Shown here piece after piece: positions 34,623 through 42,801 of a DNA stretch of 64,000 nucleotides; position 1 is the stretch's first letter; the number at the start of each line of letters is the position of its first letter. Location of the stretch: contig MNXJ01000029.1 of the NCBI GenBank assembly GCA_001872455.1, positions 1 through 64,000 of the forward strand, given 5' to 3'. The translations under genes were made by a program, and so were the position numbers. The notes under the pieces were generated by a model. The model made no database searches, was not told the origin of the DNA, and was given only the letters and a program-made list of their open reading frames with translations. Origin of the DNA: Anaerolineae bacterium CG2_30_57_67 (lineage in GTDB: Bacteria; Chloroflexota; Anaerolineae; Anaerolineales; Villigracilaceae).

Positions 34623-36014
34623 TTAGAGGTAACGCCAGGTGGCGCTGGTTTTCCCGTCTTCGACGGTGACGCCCAGCTCTTTCAGGCGGTCCCGAATCAG
34701 GTCGGAGAGCGCCCATTGTTTTTGGCGGCGGGCTTCGGCGCGGACTTCGAGCAAAAGTTCGATGAATTTTTCGGCGCCGGTCTGGCCTTGTTTTTCGCTC
34801 AGGCGCAGGCCGAAGACGCCGGTCAGTTCGCGCAGCAGGGCTTGCGCCGGGGTGAGCTGCGCCGCGCTGGCGCCGGAATCGCGCGCGGTGTTGAGGACGC
34901 GCACGAAGTCGAAGAGGACGCCCAACGCTCCGGCGGAATTGAAGTCGTCGTCCATGGCGGCTAGGTAGGCGGATTTGACGGCTGCGCTGGCGGCGGGCAG
35001 GGCGGCGACGGCTTCGGCGCTGGAGTCGGCGCTGGCGCTGGCCGGGCGCAGGGCGCTTTTCAGGCGTTCGAGGCCTTTTTCGGCGGCGTCGAGGGTTTCT
35101 TCGTTGAACATGAGCGGGGCGCGGTAACTGCCGTTGAGCACCAACATGCGCATCACGTCGGCGTCGCGTTTGGCGAGGAAGTCTTTGATGCTGATGATGT
35201 TGCCCAGGCTTTTCGACATTTTTTCGCCGCCGAGTTGCAACATGCCATTGTGCATCCAGTAGCGGGCGAAGGGTTTGCCGGTGAATGATTCGGTTTGGGC
35301 AATTTCATTTTCGTGGTGCGGGAAAATCAGGTCGTTGCCGCCGCCGTGAATGTCAATTTGTTCGCCCAGTTCGGCCAGGTTCATGGCCGAGCATTCGATG
35401 TGCCAGCCGGGGCGGCCTTTGCCCCAGGGCGAGTCCCAGGCGGGTTCGCCGGGTTTGGCGGCTTTCCACAGGGCGAAATCCATCGGGTGTTCTTTTTGTT
35501 CTTCGACTTCGATGCGCGCGCCGGCCTGCATGTCGTCCAGCTTGCGGGCGGAAAGTTTGCCGTAGTCGTCGTCGCGGGTGACGCGGAAGTAGACATCGCC
35601 GTTGGCGGCGGGGTAGGCGCAGGCTTTGTCCACCAATCCCTGCACCAGGGCGATGATTTGCGGGATGGTTTTGCTGACGCGCGGTTTGGCCGTGGCGGGC
35701 AGGATGTTCAGGTCGGCCAGGTTTTGGTCGAAATCGTCAATGTATTTTTGGGAAAGCGCAAACGGGTCAACGCCCATCTGGTTGGCGCGGTTGATGATTT
35801 TGTCGTCCACGTCGGTGTAGTTCATGACGTGGCGCACGTTGAAACCGCGAAATTCCAGGTAGCGGCGGACAATGTCAAAAACCAGCGCCGACATGGCGTG
35901 GCCGACGTGCGCGTCATTGTAGACGGTGGGGCCGCAGACGTACATTTTCACAACGCCCGCTTCGAGCGTTTCAAAATCTTCTTTTTTGCGGGTGAGGGTG
36001 TTGTAAAGGCGCAT
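34623..36014 (-). CDS. cysS: Cysteinyl-tRNA synthetase
   Basis: A 463-residue class-I synthetase. The HIGH-type motif is AHVGHAMS, the KMSKS motif is GEKMSKSLGN, and the zinc ligands include Cys in YVCGPTVYNDAH and WHIECSAMN plus GGNDLIFPHHENE. The C-terminal helical domain ends at TSATWRYL. The ATG at 36014 with GGAG upstream is chosen; a longer upstream reading is antisense-type junk. It charges tRNA-Cys. Confidence 0.97.
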   Translation of the reverse strand: MRLYNTLTRKKEDFETLEAGVVKMYVCGPTVYNDAHVGHAMSALVFDIVRRYLEFRGFNVRHVMNYTDVDDKIINRANQMGVDPFALSQKYIDDFDQNLADLNILPATAKPRVSKTIPQIIALVQGLVDKACAYPAANGDVYFRVTRDDDYGKLSARKLDDMQAGARIEVEEQKEHPMDFALWKAAKPGEPAWDSPWGKGRPGWHIECSAMNLAELGEQIDIHGGGNDLIFPHHENEIAQTESFTGKPFARYWMHNGMLQLGGEKMSKSLGNIISIKDFLAKRDADVMRMLVLNGSYRAPLMFNEETLDAAEKGLERLKSALRPASASADSSAEAVAALPAASAAVKSAYLAAMDDDFNSAGALGVLFDFVRVLNTARDSGASAAQLTPAQALLRELTGVFGLRLSEKQGQTGAEKFIELLLEVRAEARRQKQWALSDLIRDRLKELGVTVEDGKTSATWRYL

Positions 36015-36082
36015 GGTGATAACTCCTAAAATCAAAAAGATGTTTGTGTCGCAGCAAGGGCTTTTCTGCAAAGGCCAGAAAT

Positions 36083-36640
36083 TTACCAGAGGGCAACCGG
36101 GCTGAAGGATGCGAAAAATGCGAACAGCCCCGGCGAAACCTGCCAGGCCAGCCAGCCAATCAGCCAGCCGACCAGCGCCCCGGCAATCACATCTGAAAGG
36201 TAATGCACACCCATGGCGACGCGCGCCAGCGAAACCAGCGGCGCCCAAATCCACAGCGCCAGCGCCAGCCCGCCGGGGCCAAGTGCGCCCGCCAAAAAAG
36301 CAATCAAAAAAGCGCGCGCGGCATGGCCGGAGGGGAAGGAATGCGGGTCAGTGTTGCGGTAAATTTTGCCCCATTCGCCTTCCGGGCGGCGGCGGCGAAT
36401 GCTAAATTTGAGCGCCATGACCAGCGCGGCCAGCGCCGAGATCCAAAACAGTTCGTAGAACGCCCAGCGCTTCCAAAACGAGTCGCCCAACAACCAGAGA
36501 ATGATCAGCGCGGCGCCCCAAAACCACGAGTCGCCGGAGTGGGCAAAGAGCACGGCAACCGTGCGCAACCGGCCGGGTTTTTCGGCCACGCGCAAACGAT
36601 ACGAGGCGTCCGCATCGGCTTTCAGCAGGCGAGCCATCAT
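36083..36640 (-). CDS. PAP2-family membrane phosphatase
   Basis: A 185-residue membrane phosphatase. The acid-phosphatase motifs are KFSIRRRRPEG (KxxxxxxRP), SFPSGHAAR (PSGH) and RVAMGVHYLSDVIAG (RxxxxxHxxxD), all intact. Substrates in the family include phosphatidate, undecaprenyl diphosphate and polyprenyl phosphates. Its ATG overlaps the stop of the NTP-transferase gene, so it belongs to a three-gene coupled cassette. Confidence 0.88.
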   Translation of the reverse strand: MMARLLKADADASYRLRVAEKPGRLRTVAVLFAHSGDSWFWGAALIILWLLGDSFWKRWAFYELFWISALAALVMALKFSIRRRRPEGEWGKIYRNTDPHSFPSGHAARAFLIAFLAGALGPGGLALALWIWAPLVSLARVAMGVHYLSDVIAGALVGWLIGWLAWQVSPGLFAFFASFSPVALW

Positions 36641-37401
36641 TTCGACAAGTCCTCGCGCATCATTTCGAGTTGGTGGGGTTTGTCCACGTCCATGCCCGCC
36701 TCGGCATACGGCCAGAGAATGGCGCGTCCGCGCACGTTGATGCGCTCCATCACGCGCTTGACCACGTCTTCGATGGTCAATTGACGGAAGAGAAGCATCA
36801 GCAAGGTGTCGAAGCCCATGACGGAAGCCTGTTTCAGCGGGCTTTTGCGCTTTCCAAGCAGGTTTTCCCAGGTGTCGAGATGTTCCGTCGCCATGCTGAC
36901 GTGGATGACGTTGATATCTGCGCCGCAGACTTCCATGTTTTTCAGGCGCGTCCAGGTGCGTTTGGAGTCGGGATAGCGTTTTTCCATCGTCTCGCGGGTG
37001 ACAACGCCGTAGTACAGGTCATCCTTGGTTTCCATACTGGTTTTTGCCAGCCAGTCTACCATTTCAGCGCGCAAGGCGGGGATGTCGGAGGAGACAATCA
37101 GCACATAGTTACCCGCCGGGGTGATTTTTTGTGATTCGGCCACCCCAGCAACAACATTTGCCAACATGCGCCCCTGGTTGGGTAGAAACGTGGTCGGTTT
37201 GCGGCAGGTGACGCCGCTTTTTTCGGTCAGGCCGATGATGATGACGTTATCCACGCTTTTGGCGTCGCTGAGCGCGTCCAGCACCCACTGAATCATGGGC
37301 TTCCCGGCCACGTCAATCATGGCTTTGGAGCGGCCTTCGGTGTAAGCGTAGAGCGGGTCATCGGGCAGGGGAATGCCGCCCGCGGTGACAATCGCGTTCA
37401 T
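36637..37401 (-). CDS. NTP-transferase (MobA/GlmU-like) domain protein
   Basis: A 254-residue Rossmann-like nucleotidyltransferase. The N-terminal signature is AIVTAGGIPLPDDPLYAYTEGRSKAMIDVAGKPMIQWVLDAL, with the glycine loop and acceptor Lys. LIVSSDIPALRAEMV is the metal-binding Asp region. It should couple an NTP to a phosphorylated substrate, such as a sugar or alcohol. The partner genes on both sides overlap by ATGA, suggesting one pathway. Confidence 0.8.
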   Translation of the reverse strand: MNAIVTAGGIPLPDDPLYAYTEGRSKAMIDVAGKPMIQWVLDALSDAKSVDNVIIIGLTEKSGVTCRKPTTFLPNQGRMLANVVAGVAESQKITPAGNYVLIVSSDIPALRAEMVDWLAKTSMETKDDLYYGVVTRETMEKRYPDSKRTWTRLKNMEVCGADINVIHVSMATEHLDTWENLLGKRKSPLKQASVMGFDTLLMLLFRQLTIEDVVKRVMERINVRGRAILWPYAEAGMDVDKPHQLEMMREDLSK

Positions 37402-38306
37402 GGATTTAATTCCTGCAGCTGCGGTTCAAAGTGGAGTTGTTCGAGCATCTCGCTGTATTCGGGCAAGGTCAGCGGGCGATTTTTGCCGGAAATGGCGACC
37501 AGCGCGGCTTCCATCATGTTGGTGCCAAAGGAACGCCCCTCCAGCACTGGAGTGGTGGTAACCAGATATTTGACGCCCGTTTGGCGGAAAAGCGCCACGT
37601 CTTCAGGGGTGGTGGTGTTGGTGACGACAATTTTTCCGCGCATATCGTCCGGCATGTAGCGTTTGATGTAGTGACAATCTCCGGCGACGACGGTGGCCTC
37701 GGCGAAATAGCGGGTAAATTTTGGCTTGCGCTCTTCCTGTTTTTCGCCGACCGGGTAAATCCACTCAAAGGGCAGGCGGGTGGCAATTGGCAAAAGCAGG
37801 GCGGCGATGATTTTGATTTGCTTGTCAGTGTGCAGGGCGATGGGAATGTCCAGTGAAAAAAGCATGTCGCCAAAGGTGCAGTCAAACCCGGCATCCAAAA
37901 ACGAGCGAGTCAGACCCCAGCGGTCAGCGCCGGTCATCACCAGCGCTTTTTTGCCTTTTTCCTGAATGTAACCGCCCAGTTTTTCGAGAATGAACGGCGC
38001 GGCTTTGTTTTCGAGCGTGTTACGCAAACCGGAGCCATCTACCACGGGCGTTTTTTTGATGAAGCGTACCATCGGTTTGACGGAATGGAATTCGTACCAT
38101 TTGCCGTCCACGAGGATGCCCAAATCGCCGCCGCCAACGCCGAAGGCATCCACTTTGCCATCCAGTTCCTTGTATTTGAGCGCGGCGGCTTCCATATCGC
38201 CATCCGTGCCAATCCGCTCAATGCCAATTTTCTGGCCCAGCAAGGTCACTTCCACGGCCTTGTCGCGTTTGGATGAACCAATGCTGATGCTGACTGCTTT
38301 TTTCAT
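37398..38306 (-). CDS. Dehydrogenase-like protein of uncertain function
   Basis: A 302-residue soluble protein. VSISIGSSKRDKAVEVTLLG, ERIGTDGDMEAAALKYKELDGKVDAFGVGG and KKTPVVDGSGLRNTLE recall a Firmicutes/Chloroflexi family that databases often label quinate 5-dehydrogenase; this is from memory, with no biochemical support that I know of. A Rossmann-like GKKALVMTGADRWGLTRSFLDAG follows. It is the first gene of the three-gene cassette with the NTP transferase and PAP2 phosphatase. Confidence 0.5.
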   Translation of the reverse strand: MKKAVSISIGSSKRDKAVEVTLLGQKIGIERIGTDGDMEAAALKYKELDGKVDAFGVGGGDLGILVDGKWYEFHSVKPMVRFIKKTPVVDGSGLRNTLENKAAPFILEKLGGYIQEKGKKALVMTGADRWGLTRSFLDAGFDCTFGDMLFSLDIPIALHTDKQIKIIAALLLPIATRLPFEWIYPVGEKQEERKPKFTRYFAEATVVAGDCHYIKRYMPDDMRGKIVVTNTTTPEDVALFRQTGVKYLVTTTPVLEGRSFGTNMMEAALVAISGKNRPLTLPEYSEMLEQLHFEPQLQELNP

Positions 38307-38329
38307 GGGAGGCTCCTGAAAAAAAATAC

Positions 38330-38393
38330 GGAATGGAAAATGGAGAATGAAGAACGGGAAAAGTATACACCGATTTTGTCACGGCGATATAAT
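38330..38393 (+). promoter_or_regulatory. Leaderless hutI promoter beside a heptamer run
   Basis: TATAAT (38388-38393) is followed by ACCTTC and then the ATG at 38400, the same 6-nt geometry as at 14060. Four imperfect heptamers GGAATGG, AAAATGG, AGAATGA and AGAACGG (38330-38357) lie just upstream. Confidence 0.5.
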
Positions 38394-38399
38394 ACCTTC

Positions 38400-39674
38400 A
38401 TGCTCATTCACTCTGCCTCCCAATTGCTTACCCTGGCGGGCGGCCCCCAGCGCGGAAAAGCGCTTGGCGCGCTCGGAATCATCGAAGATGGCGCTGTTCT
38501 TATCCGCGATGAAAAAATCGTTGCTGTTGGAAAAACTGATGAACTGCGCGCCGCCTACCCGCATGAACCGCGCCTCGATGCCGATGGCTGTGTGGTCATG
38601 CCTGGCTTCGTAGACCCGCACACGCATCTCATTTGGGGCGGAGACCGCGCCGCCGAATTTGAGATGAAAATGAGCGGCGCGCGCTATCTCGACATCCTCG
38701 CCGCGGGCGGCGGAATTCTCTCCACCGTGCGCGCCACCCGCACCGCTTCGATTGAGGCGCTGGTGGCGCAAGCGCGCTCGCGGTTGTTACGCATGTTCTC
38801 GCACGGCACGACCACCGTCGAAGCCAAAACCGGCTATGGCCTGCAAACTGCCACCGAGTTGCGCCTGCTCAAAGCCCTGCTGGCGCTGGAAGAAGACAGC
38901 CGCATTGACCTTGCCATCACCTTCCTCGGCGCGCACGCCATCGCCCCCGAATTCAAGGGCGACCCGCAGGGCTACACCGACCTGGTCAGCGAAACCATGC
39001 TTCCGATTGTGCGCCAGTGGTGGGAAACTCACGCCCCGGGACGCGCCCTGCCGTTTGTGGATGTTTTCTGCGAAACCGGCGCCTTCGACCTGGCGCAATC
39101 CCGTCAGATTTTGGAAAAAGCCAAAAACCTGGGCTTCCCGCTCAAAATTCACGCCGACGAATTTGACAACCTGGGAGGCGCTTCGCTGGCGGTTGAGCTG
39201 GGCGCCGCCTCCGCTGACCACTTGGTGCGGACTTCGGACGCCGACATCGTCGCCCTGGCCGCCTCCGACACGGTTGCCGTTTCGCTGCCTTGTACGCCCT
39301 TTGGCCTGGCCGAACACGACTATACCCCCGCGCAGAAAATCATTGCGGCGGGCGGAATGCTAGCGCTGGCAACCGACTGCAACCCCGGCACCACCTGGAA
39401 CGAGTCGATGCAATTTGTGATTGCTTTGGCCTGCCGCATGATGAAACTTACCCCCGCTCAAGCCATCGCCGCAGCCACCATCAACGCCGCCCACGCCATC
39501 CGCCGCGCCGATAGGGTTGGCTCGCTGGAAGAGGGCAAACAGGCCGATGTGCTGGTTTTATCGGTCCCGGATTACCGCCATCTGGGCTATCGTTACGGCA
39601 CCAATCTCGTCCGGCAGGTGATTAAATCCGGGCGGGTGTATTCGATGGATGTCGGTTACTACCGCAGCGCGTAA
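38400..39674 (+). CDS. hutI: Imidazolonepropionase
   Basis: A 424-residue amidohydrolase. VMPGFVDPHTHLIWGGDRAAEFEMKMSGA has the HxH zinc pair and family loop. TFLGAHAIAPEF, LKIHADEFDNLGGASLAVELGAASADHL and LATDCNPGTTWNESM supply the remaining metal and substrate residues. It opens 4-imidazolone-5-propionate in histidine degradation. No hutH, hutU or hutG lies in the window, so the pathway must be encoded elsewhere. The 38400 start is preferred to one 20 codons upstream, which lies in repeat-like sequence. Confidence 0.95.
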   Translation: MLIHSASQLLTLAGGPQRGKALGALGIIEDGAVLIRDEKIVAVGKTDELRAAYPHEPRLDADGCVVMPGFVDPHTHLIWGGDRAAEFEMKMSGARYLDILAAGGGILSTVRATRTASIEALVAQARSRLLRMFSHGTTTVEAKTGYGLQTATELRLLKALLALEEDSRIDLAITFLGAHAIAPEFKGDPQGYTDLVSETMLPIVRQWWETHAPGRALPFVDVFCETGAFDLAQSRQILEKAKNLGFPLKIHADEFDNLGGASLAVELGAASADHLVRTSDADIVALAASDTVAVSLPCTPFGLAEHDYTPAQKIIAAGGMLALATDCNPGTTWNESMQFVIALACRMMKLTPAQAIAAATINAAHAIRRADRVGSLEEGKQADVLVLSVPDYRHLGYRYGTNLVRQVIKSGRVYSMDVGYYRSA

Positions 39675-39682
39675 ATAAAAAA

Positions 39683-39707
39683 GACGGGCGATTGCCCGTC
39701 TTTTTTT
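39683..39707. terminator. Bidirectional intrinsic terminator
   Basis: GACGGGC-GATT-GCCCGTC (39683-39700) is followed by seven T on the plus strand and preceded by AAAAAA, giving a U-tract on the minus strand. It serves hutI and the convergent molybdoenzyme gene, whose stop lies inside the T-run. Confidence 0.9.
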
Positions 39708-40347
39708 ACCCAAAACGCTCTTCTTTCCACACGTCAGCGCGATTGTGATACCCGGCCTGCTCCCAAAAGCCACGCCGGTCAGCGGTCATAAACTCCAGGC
39801 CGCGCAGCCATTTGGCGCCCTTCCAAAAATAGGGTGTCTCTAATTCCGGGCTGGCGGAGAGCGCGCCCACCATGCCCCGTAGCGGGTAGCCGTGGTCAGG
39901 GGTCAGCGGCTGGCCGTCGAAATGCGTCGCCAGTAAAAAATTCTCCTGCAAGACCACATTCAGCGGCAGATTGGCCGTAAAACCATACTCGGCATGTTGC
40001 ATCACATACGCCGCCGTCGGCTTTAATTTGATGAACCCTTGCGCCACCAGCGTCTGCACCGAGACGCCTTCCCAGCGCGTATCAAATTTGCTCCAGTGGG
40101 TGACGCAGTGAATATCCATCACCAGGTTGGTGCGCGGCAGTTGATTGAACTCGTCCCACGTCCAGCGTTGTTCCTGCTCCACTTCACCAGAAATGCGCAA
40201 ATCCCAGGTCGCCGGGTTGAACGCTGGCACCGCGCCATAATGCAAAACTGGAAATTTCACCGTCAGCGCCTGGCCGGGCGGCAGACGGCCTTCACTGCGA
40301 ATACGTTCTTCTTCTTTTTTACGGTCAGAACCTTCAAAGAGAAACAT
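39706..40347 (-). CDS. Sulfite-oxidase-like molybdopterin oxidoreductase
   Basis: A 213-residue molybdopterin-domain protein. The molybdenum-coordinating cysteine is C81 in VMDIHCVTHWSKFDTRWEGV. HGYPLRGMVG and the final aromatic-rich block (KWLRGLEFM, GFWEQAGYHN) fit the short cytosolic sulfite-oxidase-like family. It has no Tat signal, unlike MsrP/YedY, and no heme domain. The electron acceptor is unknown. AAAGGAG precedes the start and TATAAT lies further upstream. Confidence 0.88.
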   Translation of the reverse strand: MFLFEGSDRKKEEERIRSEGRLPPGQALTVKFPVLHYGAVPAFNPATWDLRISGEVEQEQRWTWDEFNQLPRTNLVMDIHCVTHWSKFDTRWEGVSVQTLVAQGFIKLKPTAAYVMQHAEYGFTANLPLNVVLQENFLLATHFDGQPLTPDHGYPLRGMVGALSASPELETPYFWKGAKWLRGLEFMTADRRGFWEQAGYHNRADVWKEERFG

Positions 40348-40398
40348 TCTGGACTCCTTTTGTCGGGATTATACCGAAAAAATACGCGCGCCGCAAAA

Positions 40399-41739
40399 CT
40401 ATTCGGCCTGAGTCGCCGCAGCCAGGGTTTCGTGGTCGGGTAGCAAATCTTCCGCGTTGCGAATGACCGGGACAAAGTAGCCGCCGATACCAACCAGGAT
40501 GGAGAAAATGCCGCAGATGAAAATCAGCAGGCCCATGCCCGCGCCGGGGCCGGTGCCCACCACGGTACCGAACGCAGCCGGAAGCAATCCGCCGCCGCGC
40601 ATGGCCGGTTCCAGCACGAAATCGGCCAGCGTGCCGCCGATGAGCGGCGTAATCGGGTTGGTGAACCAGGCAATCAGCCGCCGCGCCGAAAAAACGCGCC
40701 CCTGCACATCCGGCGCGACTTTGGCCTGCCAGATGGCCTGATTGGAACCATTGACCAGCGGTGAGAAAAGTTGGGTGAAAACGGCGGCAATCATCCAAAC
40801 CAGCAATCCCTGCCCGACGCCGAGCGCCAGCATTCCGAGGCCGAAGGTCATCCAGCCGAGTAAAACGCCATGCACGCGGCGCTTGAACCCGCCCCAGGCG
40901 GTCATCAGCAGGCCGCCGAGAATTTCGCCCACGGCAAACATGGTCTGAACGGTGCCGAAGATGACGCTGTTTTGGGCGGTGCGCGCCAAAATCATCGGCG
41001 CAAAAACCGTAAAGCCGATGCCGGTGAACAGATTTCCGAAGAAGAAAATCATTTGCAGGCCGAGCAGGCTGGGGCGGGCGAAAATGTAGCGGAAGCCGTA
41101 AGCCGCCTCGTGCCACAGATTGCCTTTGGCCGCCGCGCCTTCCTGCGTCTGACGCGGCGCGGGGATGTGAACCAACGTCAGCGCGCCAACCGCCAGCAGG
41201 AAAGTCGCCACGTCGAAGAACAAAATCCCCTCAATTCTCAAGACCGGCAGCAGCGCGCCCGCCAGCAGCGGCGCAATCACGCCCGGCCCGGCCTCCATCA
41301 GCGACATCAGGCCATTGACGCGCCCCAGCTGTTCCTTGGGAATCATCGCGCCGATGGCGGCGGAATAGGCCGGCCACTGAAAGGTGTTGCCAATGCCGCC
41401 CAGCGCCGCCGTCAGATACAGGTGCCAAAATTCCAGCCGCCCGCTGGCGAACATCACCAGCAAAAAAACCGTCCCCAGCCCTCCGGCCAGGTCGCTGACC
41501 ATCATCATCAACTTGCGGCTGTAACGGTCCACCCACACCCCGGCGATGGGCGAAAACAACAAAAACGGGGTGATGTAAAAAACCTGCACCAACCCCATGG
41601 CGGTGGCGCTTTCGGTTTTCTGGTACATCCAAATGGAAAGCGCAAAGCCGGTCATGCCGGAGGCCAAAATGGAAATAATTTGTCCCAGCCAGATGACGAT
41701 GAAAGCGCGAAAACCGGTTGGTGGGTGGAGAGCGTTCAT
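40399..41739 (-). CDS. Major facilitator superfamily transporter
   Basis: A 446-residue polytopic carrier with the MFS loop motif VWVDRYSRKLMMMVSDLAGG after TM2-3, and a typical split into two six-helix halves around a central cytoplasmic stretch (PAPRQTQEGAAAKGN). It resembles multidrug or macrolide-efflux-type MFS proteins (FSPIAGVWVDRYSRK, AYGFRYIFARPSLL). Start ATG 41739. Substrate not determinable. Confidence 0.9.
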   Translation of the reverse strand: MNALHPPTGFRAFIVIWLGQIISILASGMTGFALSIWMYQKTESATAMGLVQVFYITPFLLFSPIAGVWVDRYSRKLMMMVSDLAGGLGTVFLLVMFASGRLEFWHLYLTAALGGIGNTFQWPAYSAAIGAMIPKEQLGRVNGLMSLMEAGPGVIAPLLAGALLPVLRIEGILFFDVATFLLAVGALTLVHIPAPRQTQEGAAAKGNLWHEAAYGFRYIFARPSLLGLQMIFFFGNLFTGIGFTVFAPMILARTAQNSVIFGTVQTMFAVGEILGGLLMTAWGGFKRRVHGVLLGWMTFGLGMLALGVGQGLLVWMIAAVFTQLFSPLVNGSNQAIWQAKVAPDVQGRVFSARRLIAWFTNPITPLIGGTLADFVLEPAMRGGGLLPAAFGTVVGTGPGAGMGLLIFICGIFSILVGIGGYFVPVIRNAEDLLPDHETLAAATQAE

Positions 41740-41778
41740 TTTCAATCCTTTTCAGGTTTCTTCAGGCGCCACTGATTT

Positions 41779-42600
41779 TTACACCTGCGGGCTTTGCCAG
41801 ACCAGCCAGCCGCGATTGAGCCAGCGTTTTTGCAGGCAAATTTGATAGCCGCGCCCGGCCAATCTGCGCGCGCTGGCGGCAAACCAGGGACGCAGGCCAA
41901 AGGCTTTTTGATGAGCGCTTTCGGCGCAGGCGGTTTTCCAGTCGTCAAAAAAGCGGAAGATGGCCTCGCCGGGAATGACGCGGTGAATCAGATTTTTCGG
42001 TAAAATAGTTTGGAACTCCGCTGGGTCGAATCCCAGCCGGAAGTTGGTGTAAAAAACCAGGGCTTCCAGCCGCCACGAAAAGTTTTCCCCGGCCACGCGG
42101 CGCAGGATGTTGGCGGTCAGGATACTGCCAAACGGGTTGGAAGTGCCTTCCACCAGCAAGCCGCCGGGCAGCACGCCGCGCGCCATTTGCTCCCAGGCGG
42201 GCAGCACATCTTTTTCTTCGTACTGGCGCAGCACATTGAAGGCGCGAATGGCGCGGACGGTTTCGCCGGGGCGCAGCGGCAGGTTGAAGCCGCCCAGACG
42301 AAAATCGGTCAGGTCGTCGGCCAAGGGCAGGGCGCGCGCCACGCGCTCCGGCTCAATTTCCACGCCGAGAATTTTCAGGGTGGGCGCAATCTGCCGGAAG
42401 CGCGCGGCGGTTTCCAGCGTGGTGAAAGGTTCGTCCCCGTAGCCCAGGTCAACGAACCGGGCGCGGGAAAATTCTCCATCGGCGCGAGTCAGTAGGCCGG
42501 GGTCGTACATCAAGAAGAAGCGGTCCACCGGGCGCAGGCGATTGCGGGCGGTTTTTCCGCGCGTCACCTGGCCTTGCGGCTTTTTGGGTGGGTGCGGCAT
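41779..42600 (-). CDS. SAM-dependent methyltransferase-like protein
   Basis: A 273-residue protein. ARFVDLGYGDEPFTTLETAARFR is close to the methyltransferase motif I (VDLGxGxxP), followed by LGVEIEPERV (acidic end of strand 2) and FNVLRQYEEKDVLPAWEQMARGVLPGGLLVEGT, a post-I/motif-IV-like stretch. The N-terminus is basic (PKKPQGQVTRGKTARNRLRP), which may suit RNA or ribosome binding. Substrate unknown. A 29-codon ORF ends directly before its start. Confidence 0.65.
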   Translation of the reverse strand: MPHPPKKPQGQVTRGKTARNRLRPVDRFFLMYDPGLLTRADGEFSRARFVDLGYGDEPFTTLETAARFRQIAPTLKILGVEIEPERVARALPLADDLTDFRLGGFNLPLRPGETVRAIRAFNVLRQYEEKDVLPAWEQMARGVLPGGLLVEGTSNPFGSILTANILRRVAGENFSWRLEALVFYTNFRLGFDPAEFQTILPKNLIHRVIPGEAIFRFFDDWKTACAESAHQKAFGLRPWFAASARRLAGRGYQICLQKRWLNRGWLVWQSPQV

Positions 42601-42690
42601 TTACGAAAACCCCAAAATGAAGCGCAAAATGGCGGGCGCGCCCTCGCCCCAGGTCAGGCTGTAGAGTTGAAGATAATCCGGTTCATTCAT
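42601..42690 (-). CDS. 29-codon small ORF upstream of methyltransferase-like gene
   Basis: ATG at 42690, TAA at 42601-42603, immediately before the ATG at 42600. The predicted peptide is MNEPDYLQLYSLTWGEGAPA plus nine residues ending LGFS, with a hydrophobic C-terminal third. A TATAAT box on the minus strand (42700-42705) lies 9 nt upstream, so the mRNA would have almost no leader. It could be a genuine microprotein, a leader peptide coupling translation to the next gene, or chance. Confidence 0.4.
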   Translation of the reverse strand: MNEPDYLQLYSLTWGEGAPAILRFILGFS

Positions 42691-42801
42691 GCGCGGCGGA
42701 TTATACCAACGCCAAAAGGCATATCTGTTCTGTAATGTATTTCACAGGGTTCAACTGTATAATTTTAGACAAGGTTGTTTTTGAAATCCGAAAGGATCGC
42801 C

